From Aquabacterium sp. J223 (lineage in GTDB: Bacteria; Pseudomonadota; Gammaproteobacteria; Burkholderiales; Burkholderiaceae_C): 64,000 bases of DNA. Where the stretch lies: assembly GCF_024666615.1 (NCBI RefSeq), contig NZ_CP088297.1, forward strand, positions 2,294,001 through 2,358,000. The letters are read 5' to 3'. The first letter of the stretch is position 1. Each line of letters starts with the position of its first letter. Shown piece after piece: positions 21,516 through 32,331 of this stretch. Below the pieces are notes generated by a model, which made no database searches, was not told the DNA's origin, and saw only the letters and a program-made list of their open reading frames with translations. Position numbers and translations under genes: made by a program.

Positions 21516-23967
21516 GCGCCGTGCCGCAGGCCCGCCGCCGCCGCGCCACGGCGGCTCGGCCGCTTCCGCCTGTTGCGCCCGCTCGGGCAGGGGGCGCAGG
21601 CGGTGGTGTGGCTGGCGCTGGACGAGCGCCTGCACCGCGAGGTGGCGCTCAAGCGCCTGATCCAGGAAGCCGCGGGGGACGACTGGCTGCACGAGGCGCG
21701 GGCCGTCAGCGGCCTCAGCCATCCGGCCATCGTGCCGCTGTTCGAGGCCGACAGCCTGGACGGCCAGCCCTGCCTGGTCTTCGAATACGTCAGCGGCGGC
21801 ACCCTGTCGGAGCGCCTGCGGCGACAGGGCGCGCTGCCCGCCCGCGACGCGGTGGCGCTGATGCTCGCCGTGCTGGAGGGCCTGCAGGCCGCGCACGACG
21901 CCGGCGTCGTGCACCGCGACCTGAAGCCGTCCAACATCCTGCTCGACGCCAAGGGCCGGCCGCGGGTGATGGACTTCGGCATCGCCGGCCGCACCACCGA
22001 CCTGAACGACGGCAGCATCGTCGGCACGCCGGGTTACCTGTCGCCCGAGGCCGCGCGTGGCATGGCGCCGCTGCCGCAGATGGACGTGTTCTCCGCCGGC
22101 GTGGTGCTGGGCGAACTGCTCACCGGCCGCCGGCTGCTGAGCGAGCCCGACATCCGCCGCGCCATCCAGCGCGTCCAGCAGGAGGACCTGCTGCTGCCGT
22201 CGCTGCCCGGTCCCGACGGCGTGCCGGTGGACGATGCGCTTCGCGCCATCGTGCAGCGCGCCATCGCCCGCGACCCGCAGCAGCGGCACGCCAGCGCCGC
22301 CGAACTGCGGCAGGCGCTGCAGCAGTGGCTGGAACCGGCCACGCTGCCGCTGCACGACGCGGCGCCGGGCAACGCCGGCAACGGCACGCTGGAGTTCCTG
22401 CTGCGGCGCATGAAGCACCGCACCGACTTCCCGGCGCTCAGCGACGCGGTGATGCGCATCCAGCGCGTGGCCGCCTCCGACAGCGAATCGGTGGCCAGCC
22501 TGTCGCACGAGATCCTCAAGGACGTGGCGCTCACCCACAAGCTGCTGCGGCTGGTCAACAGCGCGCACTACCGGCAGGTGGGCGACGGCGTGAGCACGGT
22601 GTCGCGCGCCATCGCGCTGGTCGGCTTCGCCGGCATCCGCAACATGGCGCTGTCGCTGGTGCTGCTGGAGCACATGCAGGACAAGGCCCATGCCAGCCGG
22701 CTGCGGGAGGAGTTCCTGCGGGCGCTGATGGCCGGCACGCTGGCCGATTCGCTGAGCCCGACCCCACGCGAGGCCGAGGAGGCCTTCCTGGCCGCGCTGC
22801 TGCAGAACCTCGGCCGGCTGCTGGCCGGCTACTACTTCCCGGAAGAGGCCCAGCAGATCGTCCAGCGGCTGCCGCGGGAGCCGGGCAAGGTCACGGCGCC
22901 GGCGGCCGACGAAGAGCGCGCCGCGCGCCAGGTGCTCGGTCTGGGCTACGAGGAGCTGGCCCTCGGCGTGACCCGCACCTGGGGCCTGCCGGAGGCGCTG
23001 CAGCAGGCGCTGCGGCGGCCGCCCACCGATGCGCCGCCCGCGGGCGGCACGTTGAAGCCCGCCGACCGTCTGCGCTGGACCGCGCTGGCGGCCAACGAAC
23101 TGACCGCCGCGCTGCTGGACAACGCCACCCCCGAGGCGATGGCGGCACTCGCGCAGCGCCACGGCCGCGTGCTCGGCCTGCCGACCAAGCAGATCCTCGA
23201 AGCGCTGGACAAGGGCCGACAGCGCATGGGCGAGCTGGCGCTCAACCTCTCGCTGCAGTTCGGCACGCAGTCCCCGGCGCGCCGGCTGCTGCCCGACGCG
23301 ACCGTGGTGCAGCCCCGGCCCGAGGCCGACACCCTGGCCGGCCACGCCCTGCAGGCCACGCTGCCGCTGCCGGGGCAGGGCGAAGAAGCGGCCACCGCCG
23401 ACCTGGCGCCCGCCGCCGCCGCGGCGCTCGACCCGCAGCACGTGGCCGCCGTGCTGGCGGCCGGCATCCAGGACATCACCAACACCATGGTGGCCGAGAA
23501 CTTCCGGCTCAACGAGGTGCTGCGCATGATCCTGGAGACGATCTACCGCGCGCTGCAGTTCCGTCGTGTCGTCTTCTGCCTGCGCGACGCCAAGGGCCAG
23601 GCGCTGCAGGGCCGCATCGGCCTGGGCGACGGCGCGGCCGAGATGGCGAAGGCCTTCTGCATCGACCTGCGCCCGACCGCCGGTCGCACCCCCGGACCTC
23701 TTCGCCGCGGTGTGCCTGAAGAACGTCGACACGCTGATCTCGGACGCCTCGGTGCCCGCCATCGCCCAGCGCCTGCCGGCCTGGTACCAGCCACCGCTGG
23801 CGGCGCCGTCCTTCCTCCTGCTGCCGCTGCAGATCAAGTCCGCACCGATGGGCCTCATCTACGCCGACAAGGCCAGCCCGGGCGGTGTGGCGGTGGGCGA
23901 GAAGGAACTGTCGCTGCTGCGCACCCTGCGCAACCAGGCCGTGATGGCCTTCCGGCAGGCCAGCTGA
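21512..23967 (+). CDS. Ser/Thr protein kinase-HDOD-GAF regulator (two frameshifts)
   Basis: About 817 residues after two one-base corrections. The kinase domain is complete: glycine loop LGQGAQAVVWLA, VALKRL, HRDLKPSNILL, DFGIAG and GTPGYLSPEAA. It is followed by an HDOD domain (FLLRRMKHRTDFPALSDAVMRIQ, LKDVALTHKLLRLVNSAHYR, IALVGFAGIRNMALSLVL) and a C-terminal GAF-like domain (MILETIYRALQFRRVVFCLRD, then LFAAVCLKNVDTLISDA and LPLQIKSAPMGLIYADK). ATG 21512 overlaps the previous stop. One extra base near 21550 separates it from RLGRFRLLRPLG, and one extra C at 23689-23693 separates the two halves of the GAF domain. The target is unknown. Confidence 0.8.
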
Positions 23968-23972
23968 AAACG

Positions 23973-23999
23973 AAGCGACCGGCCCATGGCCGGTCGTTC
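23973..23999 (-). terminator. Terminator after ffs, possibly bidirectional
   Basis: CGACCGGC/GCCGGTCG inverted repeat in the gap between the kinase-HDOD-GAF gene and the SRP RNA. On the minus strand it is followed by TTCGTTTTC, suitable for ending the RNA gene. It could also end the plus-strand kinase operon. Confidence 0.65.
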
Positions 24000-24009
24000 G
24001 CTGAAAGAA

Positions 24010-24109
24010 GGTGACGAGCCTGATCTCGGCACTGGTCACAACGGTTAGGGCTGCTTCGTTCCCGACCTGACCCGGTTGGCCGCGCTTCCATGCGAGGAGG
24101 CCCGTCGCC
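24010..24109 (-). ncRNA. ffs: 4.5S RNA of the signal recognition particle
   Basis: The minus strand holds the invariant SRP apical motif GGTCAGGTCGGGAACGAAGC-AGCC. The ends GGCGACGGGCCT and AGGCTCGTCACC pair to close a single long hairpin of about 100 nt, the bacterial small SRP RNA size. It binds Ffh and targets membrane proteins. Location close to dnaX is common in proteobacteria. The exact ends are inferred from the terminal pairing. Confidence 0.93.
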
Positions 24110-24155
24110 GATCATTGTACGGGCCGGGCTCCATGTCCCTGCCGCAGGACGTGCT

Positions 24156-25295
24156 TCAGCGCAGCGCGAGTTCCTCGCCGCCGAAGGTCAGGCCCAGCGG
24201 TTCGACGACCAGCCGCTTGTCGCCGGCCTCCACCCGCCCGGCGACCCAGGCGCCCACGCCCTGGGCCCGGGCGACCTGCACCGCCTGGTCCGCCTGTGCC
24301 GCGGGCACGAAGAGCGCAAAGCCCGCCCCCATGTTCAGCGTGCCGTAGGCCTCGCGGTCGTCCAGCCCGGCGTGCTGCTGGATGAAGGCCAGCACCGGCG
24401 GCACCGGGGGCACCTCGGTGATGCGGTAGGTGAACGACGCCGGATGGCGCAGCAGCTTGCGCCAGCCGTGGCCGGTGATGTTGGCGCTGTAGCGCACCGA
24501 CACGCCGGCGGCGGCCAGTGCCTCGGTCACCGGCGAATAGAGCAGCGTCGGCGCCAGCAGGCCTTCGCCGTACGACAGGCCGTCGGCCAGCGGTGTCAGG
24601 TAGCCGGCCGGCAGCCGCTCGACCAGCTTGCGCGCCAGGCTCAGGCCGTTGGCGTGGATGCCGCTGGAGGCCAGCAGCACGATGGCGTCGCCCGCGGCCA
24701 GCGCATCGCCCAGCGACAGCCGTTGCTTGGGGCTGACGATGCCGGTGCAGGACGCGGCGAGGTCGATGCGGCCGGCCTCGACGATGCCGGCCAGCGCCGG
24801 CGTCTCGCCGCCGCCCCAGGCCACGCCGCAGGCCTCGCAGGCCCGCTGCCAGCCCTGCACCAGCGCCTGCGCGCGCTGCCCGTCGGAGAACCAGTCCGAG
24901 CCGCCGGCCGCCCAGTAGGCCTGCACGGCCAGCGGCGTGGCGCCGACGGTGATGAGGTCGTTGACGGCCATCGCGATGGTGTCCTGCGCGATGGCGTCGT
25001 AGAAGCTGCGGCCGGTCAGCCGCTGCATCTCGTCGGCGACCAGCGCCTTCGAGCCCAGGCACTCGACGATGGACGCCAGATAGAACGGGCCGACGTCGAT
25101 CACGTAGGCCGACTCGCCGCGCGACGCGGCCACCTCGCTGAAGCCGTGCCGCTGCAGCTGCACCGCGGTGGCCGCGGCGGCGCGTTGTGCGGCCACCTTC
25201 AGCGGGTCGATCAGGTCGTACTGCACGCCGGCCTGGTCGTAGGTCAGCGGCGGGGCGTCGGGTCCGCCGGCGGAGGAGGGGGAAGTGGCGCTCAT
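24156..25295 (-). CDS. PurM-like AIR synthase-related protein
   Basis: A 379-residue member of the AIR synthase (PurM) superfamily. PurM-type motifs are present: MAVNDLITVGATPL, WGGGETPALAGIV, LASSGIHANGLSLARKL, ITGHGWRKLLR and YGTLNMGAGFAL. The N-terminal SGTDGVGTK segment of true PurM is replaced by VIDVGPFYLASIVECLGSK. That loop helps bind nucleotide and substrate, so it is probably a paralogue rather than the purine enzyme, although I cannot exclude activity. Start ATG 25295. It is divergent from dnaX and upstream of ffs on the same strand. Confidence 0.75.
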   Translation of the reverse strand: MSATSPSSAGGPDAPPLTYDQAGVQYDLIDPLKVAAQRAAAATAVQLQRHGFSEVAASRGESAYVIDVGPFYLASIVECLGSKALVADEMQRLTGRSFYDAIAQDTIAMAVNDLITVGATPLAVQAYWAAGGSDWFSDGQRAQALVQGWQRACEACGVAWGGGETPALAGIVEAGRIDLAASCTGIVSPKQRLSLGDALAAGDAIVLLASSGIHANGLSLARKLVERLPAGYLTPLADGLSYGEGLLAPTLLYSPVTEALAAAGVSVRYSANITGHGWRKLLRHPASFTYRITEVPPVPPVLAFIQQHAGLDDREAYGTLNMGAGFALFVPAAQADQAVQVARAQGVGAWVAGRVEAGDKRLVVEPLGLTFGGEELALR

Positions 25296-25397
25296 GTGGA
25301 GGCCGATTATCGTTGCCGAGCCCTGGCCTGCCCTGGGGGATCGGCCGGCGCACCCGACGGCCGGGGGGCCGCCACCGGCCGGCTCATAATTCGATCG

Positions 25398-27345
25398 ATG
25401 AGCACCACCGTCCTGGCGCGCAAGTACCGGCCCCGCCGCTTCGGCGAGATGGTGGGCCAGGCGCATGTGGTGCAGGCGCTGACCAACGCCCTGCAGCAGG
25501 GCCGGCTGCACCACGCCTACCTGTTCACCGGCACCCGCGGCATCGGCAAGACCACCGTCTCGCGCATCCTCGCCAAGAGCCTGAACTGCACCGGCCCCGC
25601 CGGCACCGGCGGCATCACCGCCGAGCCGTGCGGCGTCTGCACCGCCTGCACGGAAATCGACGCCGACCGCTACATCGACTACATCGAGCTCGACGCCGCC
25701 AGCAACCGCGGCATCGACGAGATCCGCGACCTGCTGGAGCGGGCGGCCTACAAGCCCAGCGTCGGCCGCTTCAAGGTCTTCATGATCGACGAGGCGCACC
25801 AGCTCACCAAGGAGTCGTTCAACGCGCTGCTGAAGACGCTGGAGGAGCCGCCGGAGTACCTGAAGTTCGTGCTGGCCACGACCGACCCGGAGAAGATGCT
25901 GCCGACGGTGCTCAGCCGCTGCCTGCAGTTCAACCTGCGGCCGATGGCGCCGGAGGTGGTGCAGGAGCACCTGCAGCAGGTGCTGCAGGCCGAGGGCGTC
26001 GGACACGATGCAGCCGGACTGCGCCTGCTGTCGCGCGCGGCGCGCGGCTCGATGCGCGACGCGCTGTCGCTCACCGACCAGGCCATCGCCTACGGCGGCG
26101 GCCGCTTCGACGAGGCAGTGGTGCGCGGCATGCTGGGCGCCGTCGACGACCGCCAGGCCGACCGACTGATCGCCGCGCTGGCGGCCCGCGACGGCGCCGG
26201 GCTGCTGCAACGCATCGACGAACTGCGCCAGGCCGGGCAGTCGGCCACCGGCACGCTGGACGCCATGGCCCGGCGGCTGCAGCAGATGGCGGTGGAGCAG
26301 GCGGTGCCGGGCAGCGCGCAGGCCGCGGGGCTGGACGACGCCGACGCGGTCGGTGAGCTGGCCGCATCGCTGGCCCCCCGACGAGACGCAGCTGCTCTAC
26401 AGCATGGTGCTGCACGGCCGTGGCGAGATCGGCCTGATGAGCGACGAGCACGGCACGCTGACCATGGTGCTGCTGCGCTTCCTGGCCTTTGCGCCGGCCG
26501 GTGGTGGATCGGCGTCGCGGCCCGCGGCCCCGGCGTCGGGTCCGGCTCGCGCGTCGGGCGCGTCGGCGGCGCCGGTCGCCGCCGAGCCGCCGTCGCCGCC
26601 CATGTCCCGCCCCGCCGCCCGTGAGCCGGCCACGCCGCCCGTGCCGCTGCGTGCGCCGGTGCCCGTGGCCAGCGCCCGGCTGGTGCCGCCACCGCGCGGC
26701 GAGCCGTCGGTGTCTCGCCCCGCTGCGCCGGTGCGACCGCAGACGCCACCCGCCCCGGCGCCGGTCGCCAGGGCCGCCCCGGCCGACGACGTGCCGCCGT
26801 GGCTCGATGCGCCGCCCTTCGATGCCGAGGACGACGTGCCGGCGGCCGCGGCCGCGCGGCCAGCTGAACCGCCGTCGGAGGCGGTGCCGGTGGCGGTCGC
26901 ACGGCCGGCCGCGCCGATTGCGCTCGCCGTCGAGCGGACGCCCCTCGGCGACCGCTGGGCGGACGTGACGATCCAGCTGCAGGCGCGCGGCGCCGTCGCG
27001 GCGCTGGTGCGCGAGCTGGCGCTGCAGTCGCAGCTGACGGCCATCGAGGCCGATGCCGAGGGCCGGCCGCTGTGGCGGCTGCAGGTGGAGCGCGAGAGCC
27101 TGCGCCAGGCCGGCCACCGCGACAAGCTGCAGGCCGCGGTGCAGGCCCTGCTCGACCAGCCGGTGCAACTGCAGGTCGACGCCGGCCCGGCGCAGGACAC
27201 GCCGGCACGGCGCGACGCCGAGGCCCGCCAGCGCCGCCAACGCGCCGCCGAGCAGGCGGTGCAGGAGGACCCGGTGGTGCGCGAATTGATGGCGCAGTTC
27301 GCCACGGCGCGCATCGTGCCGGGATCGATCAAACCGCTGCCCTGA
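25398..27345 (+). CDS. dnaX: DNA polymerase III subunits tau/gamma (frameshifted)
   Basis: Clamp-loader ATPase. Start ATG 25398 gives [21 protein letters not shown]. Walker A is [12 protein letters not shown], the zinc site has four Cys around [23 protein letters not shown], and sensor/DEAX motifs are [11 protein letters not shown] and [18 protein letters not shown] long Ala/Pro-rich linker precedes a C-terminal domain ending [10 protein letters not shown]. The frame breaks at six C (26374-26379): deleting one gives [20 protein letters not shown] and 648 residues. Unlike the E. coli site this is not an A-rich slippery signal. Because other genes nearby show the same defect I read it as a sequence error. 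Confidence 0.93.
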
Positions 27346-27372
27346 CGGGCGGCGACAGCGAAGGAAATCACC

Positions 27373-27699
27373 ATGATGAAGAACCAGCTGGCCGGCCTGA
27401 TGAAGCAGGCGCAGGCCATGCAGGACAACCTGAAGCGCGCGCAGGACGAACTGGCCACCGTCGAGGTCGAAGGCCAGTCGGGTGCCGGCCTGGTGAAGGT
27501 GACCATGACCTGCAAGCACGACGTCAAGCGCGTGGCCATCGACCCCAGCCTGCTGGCCGACGACAAGGACATGCTCGAGGACCTGGTGGCCGCCGCCTTC
27601 AACGACGCGGTGCGCCGGGCCGAGCAGGTGAGCCAGGAGAAGATGTCCAAGCTGACCGCCGGCATGCCCTTGCCGCCGGGCATGAAGTTCCCGTTCTGA
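27373..27699 (+). CDS. ybaB: YbaB/EbfC nucleoid-associated protein
   Basis: A 108-residue DNA-binding protein: [45 protein letters not shown] is the family signature region, followed by ITP-type [21 protein letters not shown]. It forms a tweezer-like dimer on DNA. It lies between dnaX and recR, the standard order, 27 bases after dnaX. Confidence 0.96.
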   Translation: MMKNQLAGLMKQAQAMQDNLKRAQDELATVEVEGQSGAGLVKVTMTCKHDVKRVAIDPSLLADDKDMLEDLVAAAFNDAVRRAEQVSQEKMSKLTAGMPLPPGMKFPF

Positions 27700-27713
27700 A
27701 CACCGGCTGGCGA

Positions 27714-28307
27714 ATGTCCGCCGGCGCGCTCGATGCCCTGATCGACGCCCTGCGCCGCTTGCCCGGCGTGGGGCAGAAGTCGGCCCAGCGCATGGCCTTC
27801 CACCTGCTGCAGCACGACCGCGAGGGGGCGCTGCAGCTGGCGCGGGCCCTGGACGCCGCCCAGGAGCGGGTGGGACATTGCCGGCGCTGCCACACCTTCA
27901 GCGAGTCGCCGCTGTGCGACATCTGCGCCGACGGCGAACGTGATGCGCGGCTGCTGTGCGTGGTCGAGACGCCGGCCGACCAGGCCGCGCTCGAGCGCAC
28001 CGGCAGCTACCGCGGGCTGTACTTCGTGCTGATGGGCCGGCTGAGCCCGCTCGACGGCGTCGGCGCGTCCGACATCGGCGTGCGACCGCTGCTGGCCCGG
28101 CTGGGCGAGGACGACAGCGCGGTCGAGGAGGTGATCCTCGCCACCAGCTTCACCGCCGAAGGCGAGGCCACCGCGCACGTGCTGGGCGAGGGCCTGCGCG
28201 AACGCGGTCTGCGGGTGACGCGGCTGGCGCGCGGCGTGCCGGTGGGCAGCGAGCTGGAGTACGTCGACCTGGGCACCATCGCCCACGCATTGAACGACCG
28301 GCGCTGA
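27714..28307 (+). CDS. recR: Recombination protein RecR
   Basis: RecR acts with RecF/RecO to load RecA at gaps. The 197-residue product has a helix-hairpin-helix ([20 protein letters not shown]), a four-Cys zinc finger ([16 protein letters not shown]), and a Toprim domain ([32 protein letters not shown]). Start ATG 27714 lies 14 bases after the ybaB stop. Confidence 0.97.
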   Translation: MSAGALDALIDALRRLPGVGQKSAQRMAFHLLQHDREGALQLARALDAAQERVGHCRRCHTFSESPLCDICADGERDARLLCVVETPADQAALERTGSYRGLYFVLMGRLSPLDGVGASDIGVRPLLARLGEDDSAVEEVILATSFTAEGEATAHVLGEGLRERGLRVTRLARGVPVGSELEYVDLGTIAHALNDRR

Positions 28308-28348
28308 ACGACGGGCGTTGAGCGACTGGCGGGAGGGAGCCGGCCGGA

Positions 28349-30019
28349 TCAGCTCAGCGGGGGCTTGCCGCGGGCCACCCGCACCGGGGTGGCGGGACGG
28401 GCCTTGTCGCCGCGGCCGGCGCCACCGCGGGCCACGGTGCTGCGCACCGGCTTGGCCGCCTGGACGGTGACCGCACGCCGGCCGCCCGTGGCCGCGGTCG
28501 TGCGGGCCGCGGGGCGGGCGGCGGTGCGCGAGGACAGCGGCAGCTGCAGCACCACCGACTGGCCCGGCTTGAACGTCGAGCGCTCGCCCACGCCGTTCCA
28601 CTGCGCCACCAGCGCCGCGTCCAGCCGGTGACGGCGGGCGAGCGCGGCCACGCTCTCGCCCTTGCGGCCGACCTTGACCGTCACCCGGCGGAACGGCGGC
28701 ACGTCGGGCGCCAGCGCGATGGCGGCGTTGTCGGCGATGTGGCTGGCCACGTCCTCCGCCACCGCCGCCTTGCGCGGCACCAGCAGGGTCGAGCCGGCCT
28801 TGACCAGCATGCGCGGCGGGATGCGGTTGACCTCGCGCAGCTCGGTCTCGGCCACGCCCAGTTCGCGGGCGGCGTCGGCGGGCTTGAGCGTGCGGGTGGC
28901 CACCCAGGCCGTCCAGCTGGCCAGCGGCCCGCGGTGGCGGGCCAGGTTGCGCTGGAAGGTCTCGGCGTTGTCGAAGGGCAGCAGCAGCCGGGCCGACCCG
29001 GCGGCCAGGATCAGCGGCTTGTTCATCTGCGGGTTGAGCTGCTTGAACTCCTCCGCCGTCAGCCCGGCCAGCCGGGCGGCCAGCGCCACGTCGATGTCGC
29101 GCTCGATCGGCACGGTGACGAAGTACGGGTGGTTGGCCAGCGGCGCCAGGGTGACGCCGAAGGTGTCGGGCCGCGCCACGATGTTCTTCACCGCCTGCAG
29201 CTTGGGCACGTACCAGCGCGTCTCCTCGGGCATGCGCAGGCTCTGGTAGTCGGTGGGCAGGCCTTGGCGCTGGTTGCGGTCGATGGCGCGCTGCACGCTG
29301 CCCTCGCCCCAGTTGTAGGCCGCCAGCGCCAGGTGCCAGTCGCCGAACAGGCCGTGCAGCCGCTGCAGGTAGTCCAGCGCGGCGCGGGTGGACTCCAGCA
29401 CGTCGCGCCGGTCGTCGCGGAAGAGGTTCTGCTTCAGTTCGTAGTCGCGGCCGGTGGCCGGCATGAACTGCCACATGCCGGACGCCTTGGCCGACGACAG
29501 CGCCTGCGGGTTGAAGGCGCTCTCGATGAAGGGCAGCAGCGCCAGCTCGGTGGGCATCTGCCGGCGCTCGAGTTCCTCGACGATGTGGAACAGGTAGCGG
29601 CTGCCGCGCTCGGTCATGCGGCGAACGTAGTCCGGCTTGGTGACGTACCACTGCTCGCGGTTGCGGACCAGGTCGCTGTCGAGGTCCGGCATGGCGAACC
29701 CCTTGCGCACCCGGTCCCAGAGGTCCGCCTTGGCGGCCTCGGCCTGCAGGTCCACCGGCAGGTCGGCCTGCAACGGGTCGAGGGCACCGGCGGGCGGCGG
29801 TGCGGGCGGCGTGGCGGGCAGCGGCACCAGGGGAGGTGCCGGCTGGGGCGCGGCGGTCTCGGTGGCCGCCGCCGCGGTGCGGGCGCCGGCCTGCGCCGAG
29901 CCGTCGGCCGGCGTCGTGAGGCCGGGGGTGGCGCAGCCACCGAGCCACAGCACAGCGGCGCCGGCTGCAAGCAGCGCGGCGCCGCGGCGAAGGGAGGGCA
30001 GTCGGGCAGCAGCGGTCAT
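28349..30019 (-). CDS. mltD: Membrane-bound lytic murein transglycosylase D-like lipoprotein
   Basis: Peptidoglycan-cleaving enzyme of about 556 residues. It has a lipoprotein signal ([19 protein letters not shown]), a Pro-rich linker, and an SLT domain with catalytic Glu in [20 protein letters not shown] and [31 protein letters not shown] follows. Two C-terminal LysM-type repeats are seen ([31 protein letters not shown] and [20 protein letters not shown]). The start ATG 30019 overlaps the gloB stop by four bases, so the two are coupled as gloB-mltD, common in beta-proteobacteria. Confidence 0.94.
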   Translation of the reverse strand: MTAAARLPSLRRGAALLAAGAAVLWLGGCATPGLTTPADGSAQAGARTAAAATETAAPQPAPPLVPLPATPPAPPPAGALDPLQADLPVDLQAEAAKADLWDRVRKGFAMPDLDSDLVRNREQWYVTKPDYVRRMTERGSRYLFHIVEELERRQMPTELALLPFIESAFNPQALSSAKASGMWQFMPATGRDYELKQNLFRDDRRDVLESTRAALDYLQRLHGLFGDWHLALAAYNWGEGSVQRAIDRNQRQGLPTDYQSLRMPEETRWYVPKLQAVKNIVARPDTFGVTLAPLANHPYFVTVPIERDIDVALAARLAGLTAEEFKQLNPQMNKPLILAAGSARLLLPFDNAETFQRNLARHRGPLASWTAWVATRTLKPADAARELGVAETELREVNRIPPRMLVKAGSTLLVPRKAAVAEDVASHIADNAAIALAPDVPPFRRVTVKVGRKGESVAALARRHRLDAALVAQWNGVGERSTFKPGQSVVLQLPLSSRTAARPAARTTAATGGRRAVTVQAAKPVRSTVARGGAGRGDKARPATPVRVARGKPPLS

Positions 30020-30791
30020 CGGTAGCGGTTCTTCCATTCGCGCAGCGCGGCCAGCACGGCCACCGGGCCGCGGTCCTGCGCGCCTTGGGCGACGGCGGCG
30101 TCGACGACGGCCGGCGCCTCGCAGCGCAGGAAGGGGTTGATGAGGCGTTCCACCGCCAGGGTGGAGGGCAGGGTGGGGCGGCCCTCGGCGCGCTGCGCCC
30201 GGCCCCAGTCGGTGCGGGCGGCGACGTCGGCGTTGGCCGGCTCCACCGCCGCGGCGAACTTCAGGTTCGACAGGGTGTACTCGTGGGCGCAGCAGACCCG
30301 GGTCTCGCCCGGCAGCGCGGCCAGCGTGGACAGCGAGGCGTGCATCTGTGCCGGCGTGCCTTCGAACAGCCGGCCGCAGCCGGCGGAGAACAGCGTGTCG
30401 CCGCAGAACAGCAGTGGCGGCTGGCCGCCGCGCGCGGGCAGGTAGAAGGCCACGTGGCCGGCGGTGTGGCCGGGCACGTCCAGGACCTCGAAGTCCAGGC
30501 CCATCAGCCGGGCGTGGTCGCCACCGGCCACCCCTGCACCGGCACGGGCATGCGTTCGTGCGCGGTGGCGAAGAGCGAGCCGCGCAACCGGGGCAGCAGT
30601 TCCGCCAGGCCGCCGACGTGATCGCCGTGGTGGTGGGTCACTAGAATGCCCGCCAGCGTCAGGCCCCGCGCCGTCAGCGCCTCCACCACGGGCCCGGCGT
30701 CACCGGGATCGACGACCAGCGCCTCGCGCCCGTCGTCCAGCATCCAGATGTAGTTGTCGTCGAAGGCGGGAAGGGGCGTGAGCTGCATCAT
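30016..30791 (-). CDS. gloB: Hydroxyacylglutathione hydrolase, glyoxalase II (frameshifted)
   Basis: Hydrolyses S-lactoylglutathione to lactate and glutathione in methylglyoxal detoxification. The metallo-beta-lactamase metal motif [11 protein letters not shown] lies near residue 55. Then come [45 protein letters not shown] and the C-terminal family domain. The product is about 258 residues. The frame is lost at a run of four C (plus strand 30531-30534): adding one G on the coding strand joins MPVPVQG to [14 protein letters not shown] 30791 or 30788 both fit. A TATAAT lies at 30808-30813 on the minus strand. Confidence 0.92.
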
Positions 30792-30807
30792 GGCGACGGC
30801 GGGCGCA

Positions 30808-30813
30808 ATTATA
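30808..30813 (-). promoter_or_regulatory. TATAAT -10 box upstream of gloB
   Basis: A perfect TATAAT on the minus strand 17 bases before the gloB ATG, giving a very short leader. It is the likely start of the gloB-mltD transcript. Confidence 0.5.
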
Positions 30814-30907
30814 GGAAGGCCCCTGTCCGCCGACCCCGTTCCGACGCACTCCCACACATTGTCGATGTCCGGTCGCGCCGCCCTTGTCTGAGCCCTCGGT
30901 CCACCGG

Positions 30908-31747
30908 ATGCCCGCCCCCTTCGACGACTGGCTCGCCACGCCGGCCGGCCGCTACCTGCTCGAGTGGGAGCAGGCCCAACTCGACCGGGCGGTGGCCGAT
31001 CTCTTCGGCTTCCATGCGCTGCAGCTGGGCCTGCCGGCGCTGCAGGCGCTGCGCCACAACCGCATGCCGCACCGCTGGCTGGCCGCGACGGCGGCGCTGC
31101 AGGACGGCCCGTCCACTTCACCGCCGGACGATGGGGTGGAGGCCGCGCACCGCACCGTCTCGCTGTGCTGCGACTTCGAGGCGCTGCCCTTTCCGTCGGC
31201 CAGCGTCGACCTGGTGGTGCTGCCGCATGCGCTGGAACTGGCGGCCGACCCGCACCAGACGTTGCGCGAGGTCGAGCGCGTGCTGGTGCCGGAAGGCCGG
31301 GTGCTGGTACTCGGCTTCAACCCGGCCAGCCTGTGGGGCCTGCGCCAGCGCGCCGGGCTGCTGCGCCTGCGGCTCGGTGCGCGCCAGCCGCCGTTCCGCC
31401 CGCCGAGCGAGACCATGGGCTACCGCCGCGTGCGCGACTGGCTGCGCCTGCTCGGCTTCGAGGTGGAGGGCGGCCGCTTCGGCTGTTACCGGCCGCCGGT
31501 GCATTCGCAGCGCTGGCTGCAGCGCTTCGGCTGGATGGAGCCGGCCGGCGACCGCTGGTGGCCGGTGTTCGGCGCCGCCTTCCTGCTGGTCGCGGTCAAG
31601 CGCGTGCGGGCGATGCGGCTGGTCGGCCTGGCCAAGCGCGAGAAGCGGGCGCCCGCGGTGGCGCCGGCGGTCGCGGCGCACCGGCACCACCGATTGACCC
31701 CGGGGACCTCCCCCGACATGGACCGACAAGAAGCACACATCGAATGA
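30908..31747 (+). CDS. SAM-dependent methyltransferase (YafS-like)
   Basis: About 279 residues with a class I methyltransferase fold of the Methyltransf_11 type: [25 protein letters not shown], then [21 protein letters not shown]. The classical glycine-rich motif I is not obvious before the CCDFEAL segment, so SAM binding may be atypical. In E. coli yafS lies between gloB and rnhA; the same order here supports the assignment. A TTG at 30884 would add eight residues; I prefer ATG 30908. The stop overlaps the rnhA start as ATGA. Confidence 0.8.
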   Translation: MPAPFDDWLATPAGRYLLEWEQAQLDRAVADLFGFHALQLGLPALQALRHNRMPHRWLAATAALQDGPSTSPPDDGVEAAHRTVSLCCDFEALPFPSASVDLVVLPHALELAADPHQTLREVERVLVPEGRVLVLGFNPASLWGLRQRAGLLRLRLGARQPPFRPPSETMGYRRVRDWLRLLGFEVEGGRFGCYRPPVHSQRWLQRFGWMEPAGDRWWPVFGAAFLLVAVKRVRAMRLVGLAKREKRAPAVAPAVAAHRHHRLTPGTSPDMDRQEAHIE

Positions 31748-32205
31748 GCGAAGACACACCGGCACCGGGCGAGACCGTCGTCATCTACACCGACGGCGCC
31801 TGCAAGGGCAACCCGGGCCCTGGCGGCTGGGGCGCCTGGTTGCGCTGGGGCGGGCACGAGCGCGAGCTGTGGGGCGGCGAGGCGCAGACCACCAACAACC
31901 GCATGGAGCTGACCGCGGTGATCCAGGCGCTGTCGGCGCTGAAGCGGCCATGCGTCGTGCAGCTCTTCACCGACAGCGAGTACGTGCGCAACGGCATCAC
32001 CACCTGGATTCACGGCTGGAAGCAGCGGGGCTGGAAGACCGCGGACAAGAAGCCGGTCAAGAACGAAGCGCTGTGGCGCGAGCTGGACCTGCTGGCGCAG
32101 CGCCACCGGGTCGAGTGGCGCTGGGTGCGTGGCCATGCCGGCGATCCCGGCAACGAGCGCGCCGATGCGCTCGCCAACCGGGGCGCGGCTTCGGTGCCGC
32201 GCTGA
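31744..32205 (+). CDS. rnhA: Ribonuclease HI
   Basis: Degrades the RNA strand of RNA-DNA hybrids. It has 153 residues. Catalytic Asp in [16 protein letters not shown], Glu in [13 protein letters not shown], Asp in [12 protein letters not shown], His/Asp in [19 protein letters not shown]. The basic handle [20 protein letters not shown] is present. It is coupled to the upstream methyltransferase gene. Confidence 0.98.
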   Translation: MSEDTPAPGETVVIYTDGACKGNPGPGGWGAWLRWGGHERELWGGEAQTTNNRMELTAVIQALSALKRPCVVQLFTDSEYVRNGITTWIHGWKQRGWKTADKKPVKNEALWRELDLLAQRHRVEWRWVRGHAGDPGNERADALANRGAASVPR

Positions 32206-32331
32206 ACCGCCCCACCGGGTCGGGCCGCACACCCCCGGCCGGCGGGGTTGTACGTGCAATTACGACGGTGGCGTCACCGGCAGGGCCAACGACCAACCGT
32301 TACAGTCCCGGCTTCGTCCGTGGGATCCAGC

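Noticed and set aside
19503-23858. A minus-strand open frame of about 1450 codons opposite the kinase-HDOD genes
   Set aside because: It is His/Gln/Arg-rich with no domain signature and lies antisense to well-supported genes. Long antisense frames are expected at this GC content.
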